This document shows positions 38,541 through 52,416 of a stretch of DNA of 64,000 nucleotides, in pieces. The position numbers were made by a program, and so were the translations under genes. Each line of letters starts with the position of its first letter. Position 1 is the stretch's first letter. Source of the stretch: Stratiolaelaps scimitus (taxonomy: Eukaryota; Arthropoda; Arachnida; Mesostigmata; Laelapidae); the NCBI GenBank assembly GCA_019614645.1, contig JABWDB010000009.1, positions 3,701,501 to 3,765,500 of the forward strand. Reading direction: 5' to 3'. The notes below the pieces were generated by a model. The model saw only the letters and a list, made by a program, of their open reading frames with translations, was not told the DNA's origin and searched no databases.

Positions 38541-39726
38541 GCTTCCGTGAAGGCAGGGACCAGCTCCAGGCTTGCGAGGCGGACACTATGAAACGAGCCT
38601 AAAAGTTCGTGTCTCGTTGGAATTCCCGGCCACGACACGGAGAAAGCAGAGAGCGAGTCCAAATGCGCTGCCCGTAGGGTGTACCTCTTTTCCTTTTCCA
38701 GCGGCAGAGTCGAGAACTTGACAACATCTCTCCGCTCACATCATCCTCGTCCCCTCCTCTCCGCCATTATCGTCCTCGCCTTGTTCCGGCGAAAAACTAC
38801 TGTGTGCTTTTAGCTTCGGGTTACCTGACTATGGTAACTGAATTAGCTGGTCGACAGGGGATAAGACCATGATCGAGGTTATGCCAAACACATGGAGGCA
38901 CTCTCAAGAGGCGGTAGGAAAACAGCGCATTTTCCGCACCCCAGATGAAAATGTACAGAGCTGAATGCAAAGGAAGCCCTAGCCAGCGATGGTAGCTGTG
39001 ATGAAAATAACAACGCGTATACTGAAAGCGAACCAGCCGACCATTTGTATAGGGGCTGGTGGTTGTCGCGTCAGCACGCGCTGCACATCGAGTGCGAGCA
39101 GTTGTAGCAGGGATTGTTTTCCGGTATAAGGGACTGCAAGGTAGTCTGACTGAACAAACGATAGCTGTAGAGTACACAAGATGGTCCCTATTTAACTTTG
39201 TTACTATCTTTCTACTATGATAATTATCGTACAATCGATCGTTGTTAAGATTCTAGTGTGAGGCACACAACGCAACATAAGATTAATTTAGGTATGACGT
39301 CTGCGAGTATTTTTCGCTTCGAACGCCACTGAATAAAATGTTTCGATACTTTGTGGTTTGACGAGTTGGGGCAGCTCAAGTTCGTACGTTTACCACATCT
39401 ACATTTCTTCAATACAGCGTGTTCAAAAAATCAATAGACGGGCTGCAACGAGGCATGAATTAGGAAGAACTGGTGCAAAATGTCTATTTCTTTAGATCGA
39501 CATCATCGAGGATTCCATCCGCGTGCAACCCGGCCCGCGTACCCTTTGCGCGCGCTGCTTTTAATTGCCACATATAGAAGGTTGGGTAACTTCTTGAATA
39601 TCTGGTCTGTATCATCTGTATCATCTGCAACAGGTCCAAGTTTCTACTCAAGTTCCTAACATTGCCCTTTCCTGATGTTGTTTTGCATGTTTCTAAATGA
39701 TGACTATCGGACGGACTTCGTGTTAG

Positions 39727-39896
39727 AACCGCAAACTACTTCCGAAGTTTGTGGTCAAAGAAATGGAATTGCTGTTCATCGAGGAGATGCGAAGTTCGAT
39801 AAACCAATTAATGGCCAACTTAGAGGGGCTCCCCGTTACTAAGGGGAGCGCCGACTCCAAATACGGCTTGCAGAAGCTTCGACGCTACAACCATAG
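39727..39896 (+). CDS. Cadps: CAPS exon 8
   Basis: One hundred and seventy bases: 56 codons plus two bases of a split Arg codon (residues 344-400). It encodes [20 protein letters not shown], then [20 protein letters not shown], then a short variable stretch ending KLRRYNH. It corresponds to the CAPS block ...[38 protein letters not shown]. The acceptor is CTTCGTGTTAG and the donor AG|GTAAGT, phase 2. The split codon AG|A is completed by exon 9, 10.4 kb downstream. Confidence 0.95.
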
Positions 39897-40768
39897 GTAA
39901 GTCAAATTGTTAAAATAAATATCTACCAAAGAGGTAATTATGAGAAATTGTGACCCGCACTAATAAGGATCCTATTTCTAACGACAAAGTTCTTTGGAAA
40001 GACTACGACAATAGACTAGATAATTTGAAGACCGACTGCAGGTACAACGAAACACGTCGTTGCAAGTATTTGCTGGTCATCGTCGAGAGCCGCTGAACAG
40101 TATTCGTAAAACCTCTGTTGAAGTCGACATGTTGAAGAAGGTTATCAGTTGCGGGCCATATGGGTTGCATAGGTTACTAAATTAAAACTAAATATTAAAA
40201 ACTAATTACTAAATTAAAAACCGACTATTTGATCAAAACCGTATCTAGGTAATTTGTTAGCAGAACTGTTCAAAAATGTGCTTTTTAAATAAGGACGCTA
40301 CCAATCACATAGGTCGGACCATAAAGTATTTCTAAATGTCTTGTGCATTAATTTTCAATTACGAGGCGCGATCAAGGAATTAGTTAACATCACTGTAAAT
40401 GTAAATCCTTTCGAGGTTGCTATGCTAGCTTACAAAAAATTATAGGACCGACTCCAGGAGGACACTTCAAAATATATTACTATAGTTGACAACAGCGATT
40501 CGGGGCGGGGGATTAGGCGGATATAAACAAAGCTCAACGAAAATCTAGATTTGAGGGTGGACGATTAGCTATAAGGGATAACAGGGAGGATTTGAATAAG
40601 CCCTCGAGGTTTGGAAAGCCCCAGCATATCAGCCTCGCTGAAGTCTTGCTCCTCTACCCCCCCATCCCATGGGACCGCTTTTATTGACTGTCCTCATCAA
40701 TCAGTCAAGTGGCTTGGCACGAAGACCAACGAATGCTATAATAGTTTGAAAAGACCAGGGATTCTACG

Positions 40769-40772
<4 letters not shown>

Positions 40773-40829
<57 letters not shown>
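40773..40829. repeat. (TA)n microsatellite, longest in the window
   Basis: Fifty-seven uninterrupted alternating bases in CAPS intron 8. Length here may be underestimated by sequencing or assembly. Confidence 0.97.
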
Positions 40830-40832
<3 letters not shown>

Positions 40833-43800
40833 TCCACTAGTTTATACTTCTAGTGGACAATGGTCAAAAAATATAATATGTGGCAAATGACGGCTCACAC
40901 ATACGTCGCTCTATTCCATGACGTCTGCGTTCCTGTCCCTATCACTCCCATTGCAATATCAACCACTTGGGTGTATGCCATAACCTTCGCATTACCCGCC
41001 TCCCCCACACGGCGGTTGCGTGATCCAGCTTTTAACTAGCACGGAGGCCCTCGGATTGGACCTCTTGAGATGGCTAAGCCGTGTCGACTGAAATGGTTCG
41101 CTATTGCAGAGCCCTCCCGCTTATAGGTTGCTGGACAGTGTCCATAAAAATACGCCCGACTCAGTTCGAGACCGGCTATTTCTCTTTCGCCATCTCCCTT
41201 GCTATGTTTCACCTCACATCTTTACCACGCTCGAGATCACAGAGAACTCGCGGAGGTTGAACGTTGAGGCGTGCGTGGTAGTCGGTGCCTTCGAACAGTG
41301 CTGATGCTTCCTTTGTCTTGTTAACCGCGACTAGCTGACCTGAACATCAGCACTACAGCAGGCGCCTTGCGTCTGCTGCAGATCGGCTCGTTGGTTAGGT
41401 GTCGCTACTTCGGCCCGTCTAGCCTCCTTTGATCGACGCGGCTGTCCAGTTTCCACTTACTTTGTCCTGTGGCGGCCTGCGAAGGTCTGGAAAATCAAGG
41501 GGATAGAATATCTTCCAGTGCGGCGATGTAATTGTCTGAGAAGTTCGTCCGACCTCCGTTGGATAGCTGGCTGACTGGATGGGCCGGCTAGGTGAGCCAT
41601 ACAGGAGGGGATAAGTTGGCTCTGGAAGACGAGGTCAGCAACGATGTCCACGGAGGCAACGAAGGGGAACCGAACCAGACGTCGGGATAGTCTGACTGGC
41701 GGACAGAGTCGCGCACACTCAGACCCTCACACTCGGACAAAGATCGACAGACACACAGACGGAGAGTCAGCGTTCCTGCCGAAATACCGACATGTTCGTT
41801 TGACTCGCCGGATCGTCATTAAACCCTGATCCGGGATCTGTATAGCTCGAGATCCTCTAAGGGAGCGTGTGGCGGTTGGAGGCTGGCCCTGAAAAACGAA
41901 AGAGAGAAGCAGTCGAAAGGAAGTCGGAGGACGCGCGCTCACTTGAAGCGCGCCAGGCACTAGGCACTCACATCGTAGTGGTGGTGGAAGAAGCGCACTT
42001 TCAGCTCCACACTTACTCGCGGTCATTCGCTCCCATACCCGATATGCCCTGCCACCAACCAACGCCCCGTCCGTGCACAGTCGGATGGGGCGACGAGGCT
42101 GGCTGTGCTTGATCCTCATCCTGCACAAGCACATCTACCTTCTCGTCTTCGTTCCTTCCTTCCTTCTCTTCATTTGCCACCGGCAGCGGCGCCGCAGCCG
42201 CTGCCGAACTCTCCTGAACTACGCTTCTTCTTAGTCCAAGTTTAGTGGTCACACACGCTCCCTGCTGCCTCCCTCGTCTGTCGAGGTCGGCAGCCTTCTC
42301 CTGAGCAGCAGGAGGCCAGGGCACGTACGACAGGCTGAGAAGCAGTGCCTCTCTCGGAGGCTGACTCGCCTGTGGCTGACTCCTACGTTGGGGGGGTTTT
42401 CCTGAGTTCGTACGATCGGGACGGCGATCCCGGATCCTAGCGTGGGAGGGGGAGAACCTAGCGAGGAGGATCCTTCCACTCGTTCCCATTGCTACGAACT
42501 CTTCTCTGCTAGTATTATAGTGGCGTGGATGGTAATGGTAGATGGGTGGTTCCGAATCGAGTGCGGAGCGCGTTGTGCTTGCTCTCCGTACTTCTCGGTA
42601 GCGTCTTGCCATGTTCTCTGCTAGGCTGGCCCGAACGCGGTCCACCAGCGGCGAAGCTGTTCCTGCCGCTGTATATCGAGATGCACTCAGGCGGCTTCGG
42701 CAGGATAAACGAGGGTCGCCCGTTCAGCAGCACTCGCTTACTCGGCTCGATCACACGCCACGCAGCTTGAGGGTGCGGGCAAACCGGAGTGCCGCGCTGT
42801 GCTAGCTGACTCTTTTAGCCGGGCGCAGGAATCCTGTGTAGGACTCTCATGCGATGAGGGAGAGCCACTGGACCCCTTCTCAGCTGCCTACCTCCCAATC
42901 GGAGTCGTGGATAAAGGCCGGGAAGGGACGAGATGGCGCTGGATATGGAGAAGTCCAGACCTTCTTCCCGCGACTGCGTCTCTCTCTCTCTCTCTCTCCC
43001 TCCCTCTGCACACTTGCACGCCACCAGCCAGCGCCTCCGGGGTGCTCTTTCCTTCAGAAGTGCTAATGCTAGAACTTGCTGGGCCGTCTGCTGCCAAACT
43101 TCCCTCCGACTGAAGAAGCTTCGTGCTCCATTCGTCGAGTCCGGATCGAGCCTGCGCTTAGCGCAGTGACTAGCCGTTGCGGAAGCTAGTTCTTTAGGTG
43201 CGCGTCTATCGTCCGTCTTGCTGCGGTTTACGGAGAGGATCAGAACTCACCGTTTGAACGCGACTGCTCATCGGCGATCTCATTGCGCGTAAGATTATCA
43301 CAAGCGCCGAAGCGTAGAACCAAAGTTACGTGGGCCAGCGGAACGCAATGAGTTTCTACGATGGGGGAGGATTTAGCCATTGAAGCATATCCAATATGTG
43401 GATATCATCGGAGAAATTTAATAGACACGGCTGAGTTAATTATTATCTTGGGTGAATATGTATATTGCAACTTTGCTGTGCTCGATCACAAGTGGCAACA
43501 TTTTCCAGGAAAGGTGTAATTAATATTTGGCATGTGTTTTCGTAGTAGGAAACGTTCAGGAAAAATGTTTAGTGGCTTTCGTGATTGTTTTCATCAATCA
43601 TGTGATCTTTGAAACAGATACAATTAAGCTCAGCTTCCAGGAGCTAGCTTCTTATACGAATTCGCATAAGGCCATAGTTGCTTACCCCCGTATATGTCCT
43701 GGTCATGCGGCTTCTGCTCAAGCGAATGTCAGAATCGTTAGAAAGCATGATCAGGCTCACTGCCATCTCCGTAATTCGCTATTTCGGCCTAAGGAGATCT

Positions 43801-44631
43801 TGTTCCACGAACTCAACGGTTGTTTCGATTTGTCAAAACAATACGGCGACCCAGACGCCATCACCGCTGTCTTACCGACAAACCCTCAATCGGTTGGGGC
43901 AGCTTCCGAACAGAATTCCTGTGGAAGCATGAGCCAGCGACCAGAAACGAGCTCATCCAGCGGATTTGCACCGGTTCAGCAGCAACACTCGAATAAGCGG
44001 CCACGTTTGCTCGTTGGCAGCCAGCGAGGCACCGGAATACGAAAAATGCGCCGCAATTGAAGGCACCTGTTCCGCTTAGCCGTGATTTCTTGCCAATGCA
44101 GTCGAAACCTATGTTGGCTGGGCGGTCTGGGTCGTTTTGCGACATCCCAATATTCGCCGACTGGCTGAGGCCACTGGAGCAAGAAGGCAGTCACAGCAAA
44201 AGACGGTGCTCACAAAAGTGCACCGCAGATTGCTCAATCTGCACTCGGCTGGGCCAGGGCAAACGGCGATACGTGGGCTGCCGCCACAGTCCTCTTGCGA
44301 TAGCACACCCATCGTAGCAGTAGTCAAGGAAAGGAGGCCTGCGTGCGGCTTGCTGAAATGAGCTCTGTCATCAGCAGTCATTACAGAGATCTTCTTTCGG
44401 GGGGAAGGGTTAAGGAGTGGCAACGATGGCAGCCATCAGAGTTGCATTTAGCCAAAGCCCGCTATTGTGTTACCCACAATACGTGTGTATGTGGGCATTT
44501 GCGAGAGCTTGAATCGTCGGCGATACAAAAATATATTCCCCTTAGATCTACTTATATATATATATAATTTTTAACAAGTCTGTTACAGCAGAAAGGCTAG
44601 CTGTCTGTTGTTAGCATTTTATTGGTGAGTA

Positions 44632-44634
<3 letters not shown>

Positions 44635-44663
<29 letters not shown>
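44635..44663. repeat. (TA)n microsatellite
   Basis: Fourteen TA units in intron 8, with a shorter tract 75 bases upstream (about 44553-44566). Confidence 0.95.
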
Positions 44664-44668
<5 letters not shown>

Positions 44669-47600
44669 CTAGACTAAGATGCCCGCATTTATTAGGCTGC
44701 ACATAGCCTTTAGAATGTCAATAATAGTCGCTTCGCCATTCCATTATCCGTCACCCAGTATATCGGTGGTATTATAGCTTCACTATTGTAAGCAATTGAC
44801 GGATTCATGCAAGCCTTAGGGATGGTGTTAGAAAAAGTGAAACATGTGGCTGGGCCATGCTAATTAATTTTTGTCTAATCGGCCAAATTAAGAGAGACCT
44901 TTTCAGAGCTATGAAATGAAACTTCTGTTCCCGTTGCAAGTCTAGCTACGCAAACTGCAAGCTGCACAGGCGTGGTTAGGATATAACCTTATCCTATAGC
45001 TAAATTTATTGTATCACCAAGTTGCCAGTATGAGGGTGATTCTTAATCGTGCCAGTCCTTATTTGGCAAAAGTCCTGCAGCTTCCTGTTTGAATTTTTCC
45101 ATTAGCTTACAATTCCCTTACCATTTCCCAACTTTACTAGACATTTCAATTAACGAAACGAGATAAACACGCAGAACCATGGAATTGTATTAGAAACAAA
45201 GAAATTGATCGGGTTATAAAGTCGTTGGGTTTGCGGCTTTCAGACGACGAGGCAAACACAACCACGATATCCACACTGCTGCCATATGGCGGCGTAAGGC
45301 GAATGCGTGTTGGTGAATACCACCGTGGGCGTACTTGGCATTGTCCATGCGAACGGGCTCGGCAAATTGACACAAACTATTTGCACTATCATTCCATTTG
45401 AAATTTATGTTTACCACGCACGTGGATGCCTGCGAGACAGACTCGGCAATACTGTTTTTCCCTGCATAACAAGGCACAGTTCAAGTATAATAAGGAGTAG
45501 GTCTGTTCCAGCCCTCGGGTCGCGGACTTCAGTGCGGCAGCAAGGATAGCGATCACATCACTAAATAATCAATCACCTGGGATAGCGTATGTACATGGGA
45601 ACTATCTGTTCCCATTCGGAAAATGTTTCGATATTTAAACGCGATACTTGGCTGGTTCGCAAAGGTCATTTGGGGGTCGCTATGTCTTCTTTCTACCGAA
45701 TGTTGACTATGCCGTACTTTGCACACGATCTAATAAAACTGTATCGCCACGAAAATTGGAAGTAAGTCTCGCAGTAGGCGAATTTGGACCAGTACATCGT
45801 GGATTGCATGATTAGTCTTGTATACATATATATATATATATGTGCTCACCTATCACATATAAGGCATTTAATATATATATATATCCTTTGCGTATATATA
45901 TATGCAAGTCTAGAGGCTTTATATACTACAAATCTGGAGAAACCGAGTTGTACGCCCCATATTGAAACATTATTCCATCTCGATTTTCCTTCCTGGGCAG
46001 GTAGTATCACCGGAACCATATATGCGTATTTTTAAGATACAATACAACGTCTATGTAACCTAATATTGGCCACACGCAACGTACGCATATAGGTGCATGC
46101 ATGTATGTAGATATATTGAAGAATATATTTGAAATCACCAAAAATCACCCACTTATATCTAATACGTAAACAATATTCAAAATGGCTCCGTGCATTGCTC
46201 TGCCTGTCCAAAGTTAGTGAGTGTTAGCACTTTGTTCAATACCCTCATCCCCATCGAGCGACATACAGCCTGGTTCATGAATCTCTCGCACGTGAATCGC
46301 TCGTACGCTCGCTCTCGGATAGGTCGCCAGCGCGTCCTGCAGCAACGGTTAATTTCGCCGCACTCGAGCACTCCGAAGCGATCATTTAATTTCGAACGTG
46401 CGCCCATTCGTTCTCATTTAGCTTATGGACGCTACCTAGGGAGATTGCTGCGCTCGGCTCGCGCTCGGCGGTCGGACTAATGTCGAAAGTTTTATGCACT
46501 TTTAGGGGCAGCCAAACTTCCCACGACCATATACATATAATATATTTTTAAACGCCTTTTAACGGCACAGATCCCTATGCTTGTCAACTTGATTCGCGGT
46601 CGCCGACAGCGAACAGCACATTGGAACTCGTCACGTGAACTTGGCTGACATTCTTAGACCGTGAATGCTTATGCGGCAACCTATTGACATCGTATGTCCA
46701 TAGTTGTTTCAGAACGCGCGACCTTCACAGACAAAACCAGCCCATGGTTATTCGTGTGCATATATAAGGTCTATATATCTAGTGGTATTCTGCTGGGGAC
46801 AGACGTTGTGTCAATCGTTCATACTTTTGGTTTTTTCCAGCTGACCCTCAGCTGTTCCCCTATGCGACAGGCCTCAGCTCTTAACCTTTTAGGTATTACT
46901 ATGAGCCTGTCGTTCATACTTGGGTCAAACAAAGGTAGCTTAATATAAATGGAGATGGGCAAAATAACGGCGACTCATACAGACCCTAGTCTCGATCATT
47001 GTTTGTTCAATGCAATTCCCTGCGTTTTCCTGCGGACATTTCACTATGGCCCGCTCGCTTGGCGAACCTCACGATCGGCAAATATCACTACTATGTATAC
47101 GAGGGACTACTCGAAGTAAATATTACGAAATGGCGAGTCCATCAAGCGCGAGTTCGTCAGCACTGTGGGAGTGAACATTGTCGAGAAGCTCTCATCATGC
47201 GCTCAAGGACGAACTATTGCATGTATAGCGTCCGGCGAGAATCATTGTTAGCCAACGAGGTGCGAAAGAGCGTATCACATCGGTAGGTGGCATGGAGTCG
47301 TTTTCTCACATAAACCAAATGATAGATTACAACGAAGCTCACGACTGGCCACTGGTGTCCACTACAGTATCACCGTTATTTCATACATCTATTTAGTAAC
47401 ACCCCTACCGAGGCTATAGCATCTGCTCGTGCTGGCGATACTTCAGACCGTGGCGCATCCGCGATAGTCTTCGATAGTTTCACGATACCGATATTATTGT
47501 GCGTAGCTAACTATAGCTGGTTGTATATCAATGAGCATTCGGTGCAATTAAGACAATTCTATAACACAATACTAGAACAGCAACAGAAATATCCAATGAT

Positions 47601-50313
47601 AATATAATACGAGTTATACAGATCTCTCGTCACATGGCTGAAGAAAGGTTAGGGCGAACGGGCTGCCCACCCAACACAGCCACGATTTACACCTGAATGT
47701 AATCTCCTCAATTAGATTATCGTCCTGGCGTCACGTCGTGCCGTAGTCGTACGCGATCAAGCGTCGCTCCAAAAATAGGCGGGGGCACGCATGTAAAACC
47801 CCGACGCCGTATTTCCCTATGGCCGTATCGTATCCATCCCGATGGAGATACCAGCCAGTTCGTTTCAATGGCAACTACCGACATTTTAGACACCAGCTGA
47901 GATGAGCGTATTGCCATGAACTATAACGCCATTTTTGTCAAATTCAAATTGTGTGTTTATTGACGGAACCGCAATTTTTATTGTTCTATTTTTTAAATGC
48001 TTGGGTTCTCGCGAAAAAAAATTAATCAAGACGATTATTAGCTGTATCATCACGGTGCGGGAGATACAGCTGCTGTATTCGACAGCTTTCGTCACCGATA
48101 AGTACAACGCGGAATTCGAATATAAAATATAGCCAACAATCATATATAAATTCATAGTACAAGCAACAATATACATGGGAACCTGCAGCTGCACACAGCG
48201 AACCCTAGTCCAGGAATACGTTTCTCTCTCCGAATCAGCGGTATATATAGTTTTGCCATATATATATATATATATATTTCACAAATATGATAAAATAACG
48301 ACATAACCTATGCTATAACATCGTCGATTGTAAAGTGTCCCAGCGAGGTAAATATGGAACACCAAATTATTATACACTAGCAGGTCTTGGGAGAGAAGCA
48401 TTAAATTAACTTGTTTGCCTGTCTTGCAAATTGTGCATCGCTTGCTTGAGCAGGCAGCGCATGTGACCACAAACGTTACGGTGACTCAGCCGTGAGATGT
48501 TCACAATCGAATATTTAATTAACCTTTTTTAGTCGTTAGAACGATTGACGCATTATGGTGACAGCGCACCGATGTTTGCTACGATCAAGGTATATGGTTT
48601 TACCACATAGCTCGGCAGGGTCAGTGGTGTTGCAGCTGACAGCCGGCGCGGGTTAGGGTAATATTGGTTAAATCATTTATAGGATCGCATACTTTCATTT
48701 TTGCTTTACTATACAATTACGTTGTATGCAGTTGTAGAGTGGATAACATACAAATATATATATCTCTTTTTATTCACACGAGTTGTGTAATATTATAATA
48801 TACCTATTTTACAAACAGTGTGGTGGTTTATAAATATGTTACAACGTGCTTTCGCCAGTGGCTGTGGCGAGAGTTCGGTCGTCGTTGTTGTTATTATCTA
48901 CACTCAATTTCATCAAATGGTTCAGTGATCTTACTTGATTGCACTCGCCCGCATGATATTTACAACATACAAATATAATATACACAAGTGTATGTATGTA
49001 CATTGTAATCATTAGCATGCTAAGCTGTACGCTCGACGCTGACTGAATGCATGCAATTAGTTGTTGTAAAATAAAGTAGAAAAAATATAACATTAAAAAT
49101 AATACTAATCAAACCTCAATAATTATAATACTAACAAATCATAATTGTCTGTCTGTAATTCGTGCTAAAAGTGTACCTGTGCTTTGTGTTGCTAATTGTT
49201 ACTTCTTCAATCGTCATTGATCGATATCGCCAGCAATCAATTACGCCAGATTGTTCGTTATCACCGAATCGCTTTTAGTTCACTGTTTTTCCTAATCAAT
49301 TTATGTTATATCAACTTGCTCCTCGAATTGCCCCGCTGACACCCTCGCGCCCCGCCTCGCTTCAACAACGGCCGTCCCCACAAAAAGTTTCAACACGATG
49401 GATTCCGCTGGTGGCTGTGATACTTCGGAGAGGACAGCCCCCAGCGAGTCGCCCTCAGTTGTCGTACGCAGCTTGGGTCTTCTTCGACATTGCTGTGTCG
49501 TATACCTCCGTTCACCAAGCTGGACCCCACACCTCGATGCTCTTGGCTGTACCGCATGCTCTGGCTGGATACTAGCGTAACGCCTTTTTTTTTTTTCTAA
49601 GTTCTGCTTTGTCTATCATTATATCATAGTGACTCGCTCACTCGCTGTGTCATGGGAATCGCACATGACACTATTTGACACAACACATCACTCGATTTCG
49701 TTTTTTGTATTATTACTAAACAGGCTGGGCAGAAAATCGTTATAAACTGCCCTACACATATGTATGTATAAATATATATATATATATATCTATACTACTA
49801 CTATATATAGTACCGTTAAATATTCGCTACGTGCTACAGAAGCGATTACAGTATTATTTAGTAGTGATAGAGTAGTATTCTGAATATGTAACAACATACG
49901 GTGTAATTGACACCATTTTAGCTGAAGGCGTTCTGAGTAGCGTAGCCTCCGAAGCCCCCTGTAACCAGCTAGAACCCACCTGCCCTGGCGCTCTTTCTCA
50001 AACCTAAGGCGGATGCAGCTAAACATTGTGTCATGTGTTTTTGCCGTGCGTGTCATCTCTTCACTGTGCTTGCCTTAGACCGTGGGCGCAGAGTTCTATC
50101 TTTTTTTTTTCTATTTTCAAAATATACAAGTTCACAAAAAACCAAGTTTCAATAGGATTAACCGAGCTGAGTGATAGTTTCAATAGCCGCTAATCAAATG
50201 AATCTCTGAAATTTACCCACGCACAGCTACGAAATAGCATATATGTACAAAAGCGCATTTTTTCTTGTGATCAGATTTATATACGTATATACTACTTTTC
50301 TCAACACTTGCAG

Positions 50314-50482
50314 AAGTCAAGCATCCCTGAACAAGGAGGGCCTTGCAAGCGAGGACTCAGAGCCAACGTTGTCAAAATTCGACATCGTGCTTAATTTTAA
50401 CTTAGAGGTGATCGTCACCGAAGTTAAAGGACTAAAGTCGCTCGCGGCCAACCGGATCGTCTATTGCACGATGGAGGTCGAG
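50314..50482 (+). CDS. Cadps: CAPS exon 9 (start of C2 domain)
   Basis: One base completing the split Arg, then 56 codons (to residue 456). After a variable Ser/Glu-rich linker it encodes [38 protein letters not shown]. This is the beginning of the CAPS C2 domain (from about residue 422), closely matching [38 protein letters not shown] of vertebrate CADPS. The acceptor is CTCAACACTTGCAG and the donor GAG|GTAGGT, phase 0. CAPS C2 domains are not known to use the classical five-aspartate Ca2+ site, and I see no such pattern. Confidence 0.96.
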
Positions 50483-51985
50483 GTAGGTTTTTTTTTCTCC
50501 GCATTCAATTTTTCGTCGGAACAATTTAATGTTATTCTGATTTCAGATGATTACACAGTGGTGAATAGACACCGTCAAGCATCACATAGGAACGAGTATC
50601 TCGCATTACGCACTGGATTACACGCTGGTCTCATAAACGTTATTAGTGTGCGTTCCCCTTGTTGCGTTTGGTGGAAGGGTACGACCGAACTTGAGGACGT
50701 TCGTATCAGCGAACATTTGGGACCGGTCCGACGGGAAAATGCGCTCTACGTTAGATGCCATCCAGTATTCGAAGTTCTTTTGCAGTAATTGTTGAGAGAG
50801 TAGCCGCTTTTGCGACCAACAGGGTGAAGAATCCTGTGATTCTTCTGTTGTGCACAATGGGCGGAAGCTGCTGAGCAATGTTTTCGGCGACAAGTCAGCA
50901 GGTGCATGTCCGTGCCTCCGTGCCAGTGTCGAGCGACATGTGCCATTCGATCGCCAACTGGACGTAGGCAAATTTAGGAAGGAATAGCTGCTGGGCGGGT
51001 GCCTAGCCGAGACGGGAATATCTGACTGAGCACGTCTGTGCCTGGCCTGCTCATCGAGCGTTCCCACTTGCTGCTAGCCTGGCGGACGAGGACCGGCTGA
51101 TCGCTTGTCGACCTGCTGCGTGCTAGCTCGCGAGCCCTAACCACCCGAAGCAGCGTAGTCCGTCGTATGCGACGCGGGCGTCGTCAACCGCCGCCAAAGG
51201 CCCCAGGTTAGCGCGCCCGTCCCGGCCGCTGACGATTGTTGTCCTATGGAATATAGTCGACCATCTACCACTAGGAGCAATCTGCTGCCACCACCCGAGA
51301 CTCCGCGGTGGATCCCCAGGGGATGGCCGCGGAACGAGCCCACGAGTTAGCCCACATCTCCCGCTATCCCGTTTCCACCCCGGTGCGAGTAGGCTTCGGC
51401 CGCCCATCGTTGCTTGCGAACCGTGTCAGCCAACGGGGACTACACGAGAGCACACCATAAAACTCTTCCCCAGCAGAAGCGTCCTCGTGACGGAGCGGGC
51501 ATGCATAGATTAAGTGAGAGTGAGCCTGAGTGAGATCGAGAAAGCGAGTGCAATCGTGGAAGAGTTTCGGTGACGTGAATAACACACGCTGCAGATGCCA
51601 CTGGGCGGTGGCGGCGCTGCCGCCATCGCCGCCTACCGTAATAGTGTTCACCTCGCCTAGAGTGAACTGGTGCGATCTTGGATATTATACGCGATAGCTA
51701 CACTATCTAGCCAGGCAAGTAAGGGCTAAGCTGCGTGACTGTATGCAGCGGCAGCCGCCAGCGGCTTGAGTCAAGATAGCAGCGTACCGGCCGGCACGAG
51801 GACAGCCTTTCGTCGGGAACATCCGTCGGCTGCGGGTACCACAGGCAGAGCAGGGCTGGTCAAGGAAAATCAACGGGGAAGCTGTCAGGGGGCGGTGTCG
51901 TACTAAGCAACTGAGGCAAAAAGTCCAAAAGTCTGGAGTGGACACGATGAGTGCGAGAGAATAGTATTTCGATATGGGTTAATTG

Positions 51986-52031
<46 letters not shown>

Positions 52032-52214
52032 TTCGGTACCATGGACAAAGAAGAAATAACGTCACCCAGCTAACTATGTCATTTCGTTGTAGTCACTCTT
52101 CGTTATCCAAGTAATTTTCACTGTAAAATTGGTATAATAATTATTATGTATGATTAGTTTCTCGAGGTGTTCATTGCTACGACACAATGCCCCTTTATTG
52201 GTGTGTCGTCTTAG
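50483..52214 (+). other. CAPS intron 9 (1732 bp)
   Basis: A GC-rich block at about 50.8-51.95 kb gives chance frames only. A (TA)n tract at 51987-52029 follows. No coding feature recognised. Confidence 0.75.
51987..52029. repeat. (TA)n microsatellite
   Basis: Forty-three uninterrupted alternating bases, 186 bases before exon 10. Confidence 0.97.
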
Positions 52215-52368
52215 GGCGGAGAAAAACTTCAAACGGATATGGCAGAAGCGGCCAAACCAATGTGGGATACCCAAGGCGATTTCACGACCTCGCATCCCCT
52301 GCCCATCGTAAAGGTTAAGTTATACACAGAGAGCCCTGGATTGCTCTCTTTGGATGACAAGGAATTAG
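52215..52368 (+). CDS. Cadps: CAPS exon 10 (C2 domain)
   Basis: Fifty-one codons plus one base (residues 457-507 and part of 508): [51 protein letters not shown]. It continues the C2 domain and matches [20 protein letters not shown] of vertebrate CADPS. The acceptor is GTGTGTCGTCTTAG and the donor TTAG|GTGAGC, phase 1. Confidence 0.96.
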
Positions 52369-52387
52369 GTGAGCTTTCGTATATATG

Positions 52388-52416
52388 ATTATTATTATTA
52401 TTATTATTATTATTAT
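52388..52416. repeat. (ATT)n microsatellite near donor
   Basis: About ten ATT units beginning 20 bases after the exon 10 donor. Confidence 0.95.

Larger units (their letters stand above)
35773..39726 (+). other. CAPS intron 7 (3954 bp)
   Basis: No gene supported. It holds (CA)n at about 35791-35812, (CAG)n at 36058-36075, and a GC-rich block at 36.0-38.3 kb with Lys/Glu- and Arg-rich chance frames. A 27-bp exact tandem duplication lies at 38488-38540. The rest is unremarkable. Confidence 0.7.
39897..50313 (+). other. CAPS intron 8 (10417 bp)
   Basis: The longest intron. It holds a 57-bp (TA)n tract at 40773-40829, further (TA)n at 44635-44663, 45826-45841, 48258-48277 and 49772-49789, and (CT)n near 42983-43000. 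A GC-rich block at 41.3-43.2 kb carries a 210-codon minus-strand frame (42013-42645). A 177-codon + frame at 43527-44060 has protein-like composition but no recognised family. I cannot show that either is a gene. Confidence 0.65.
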
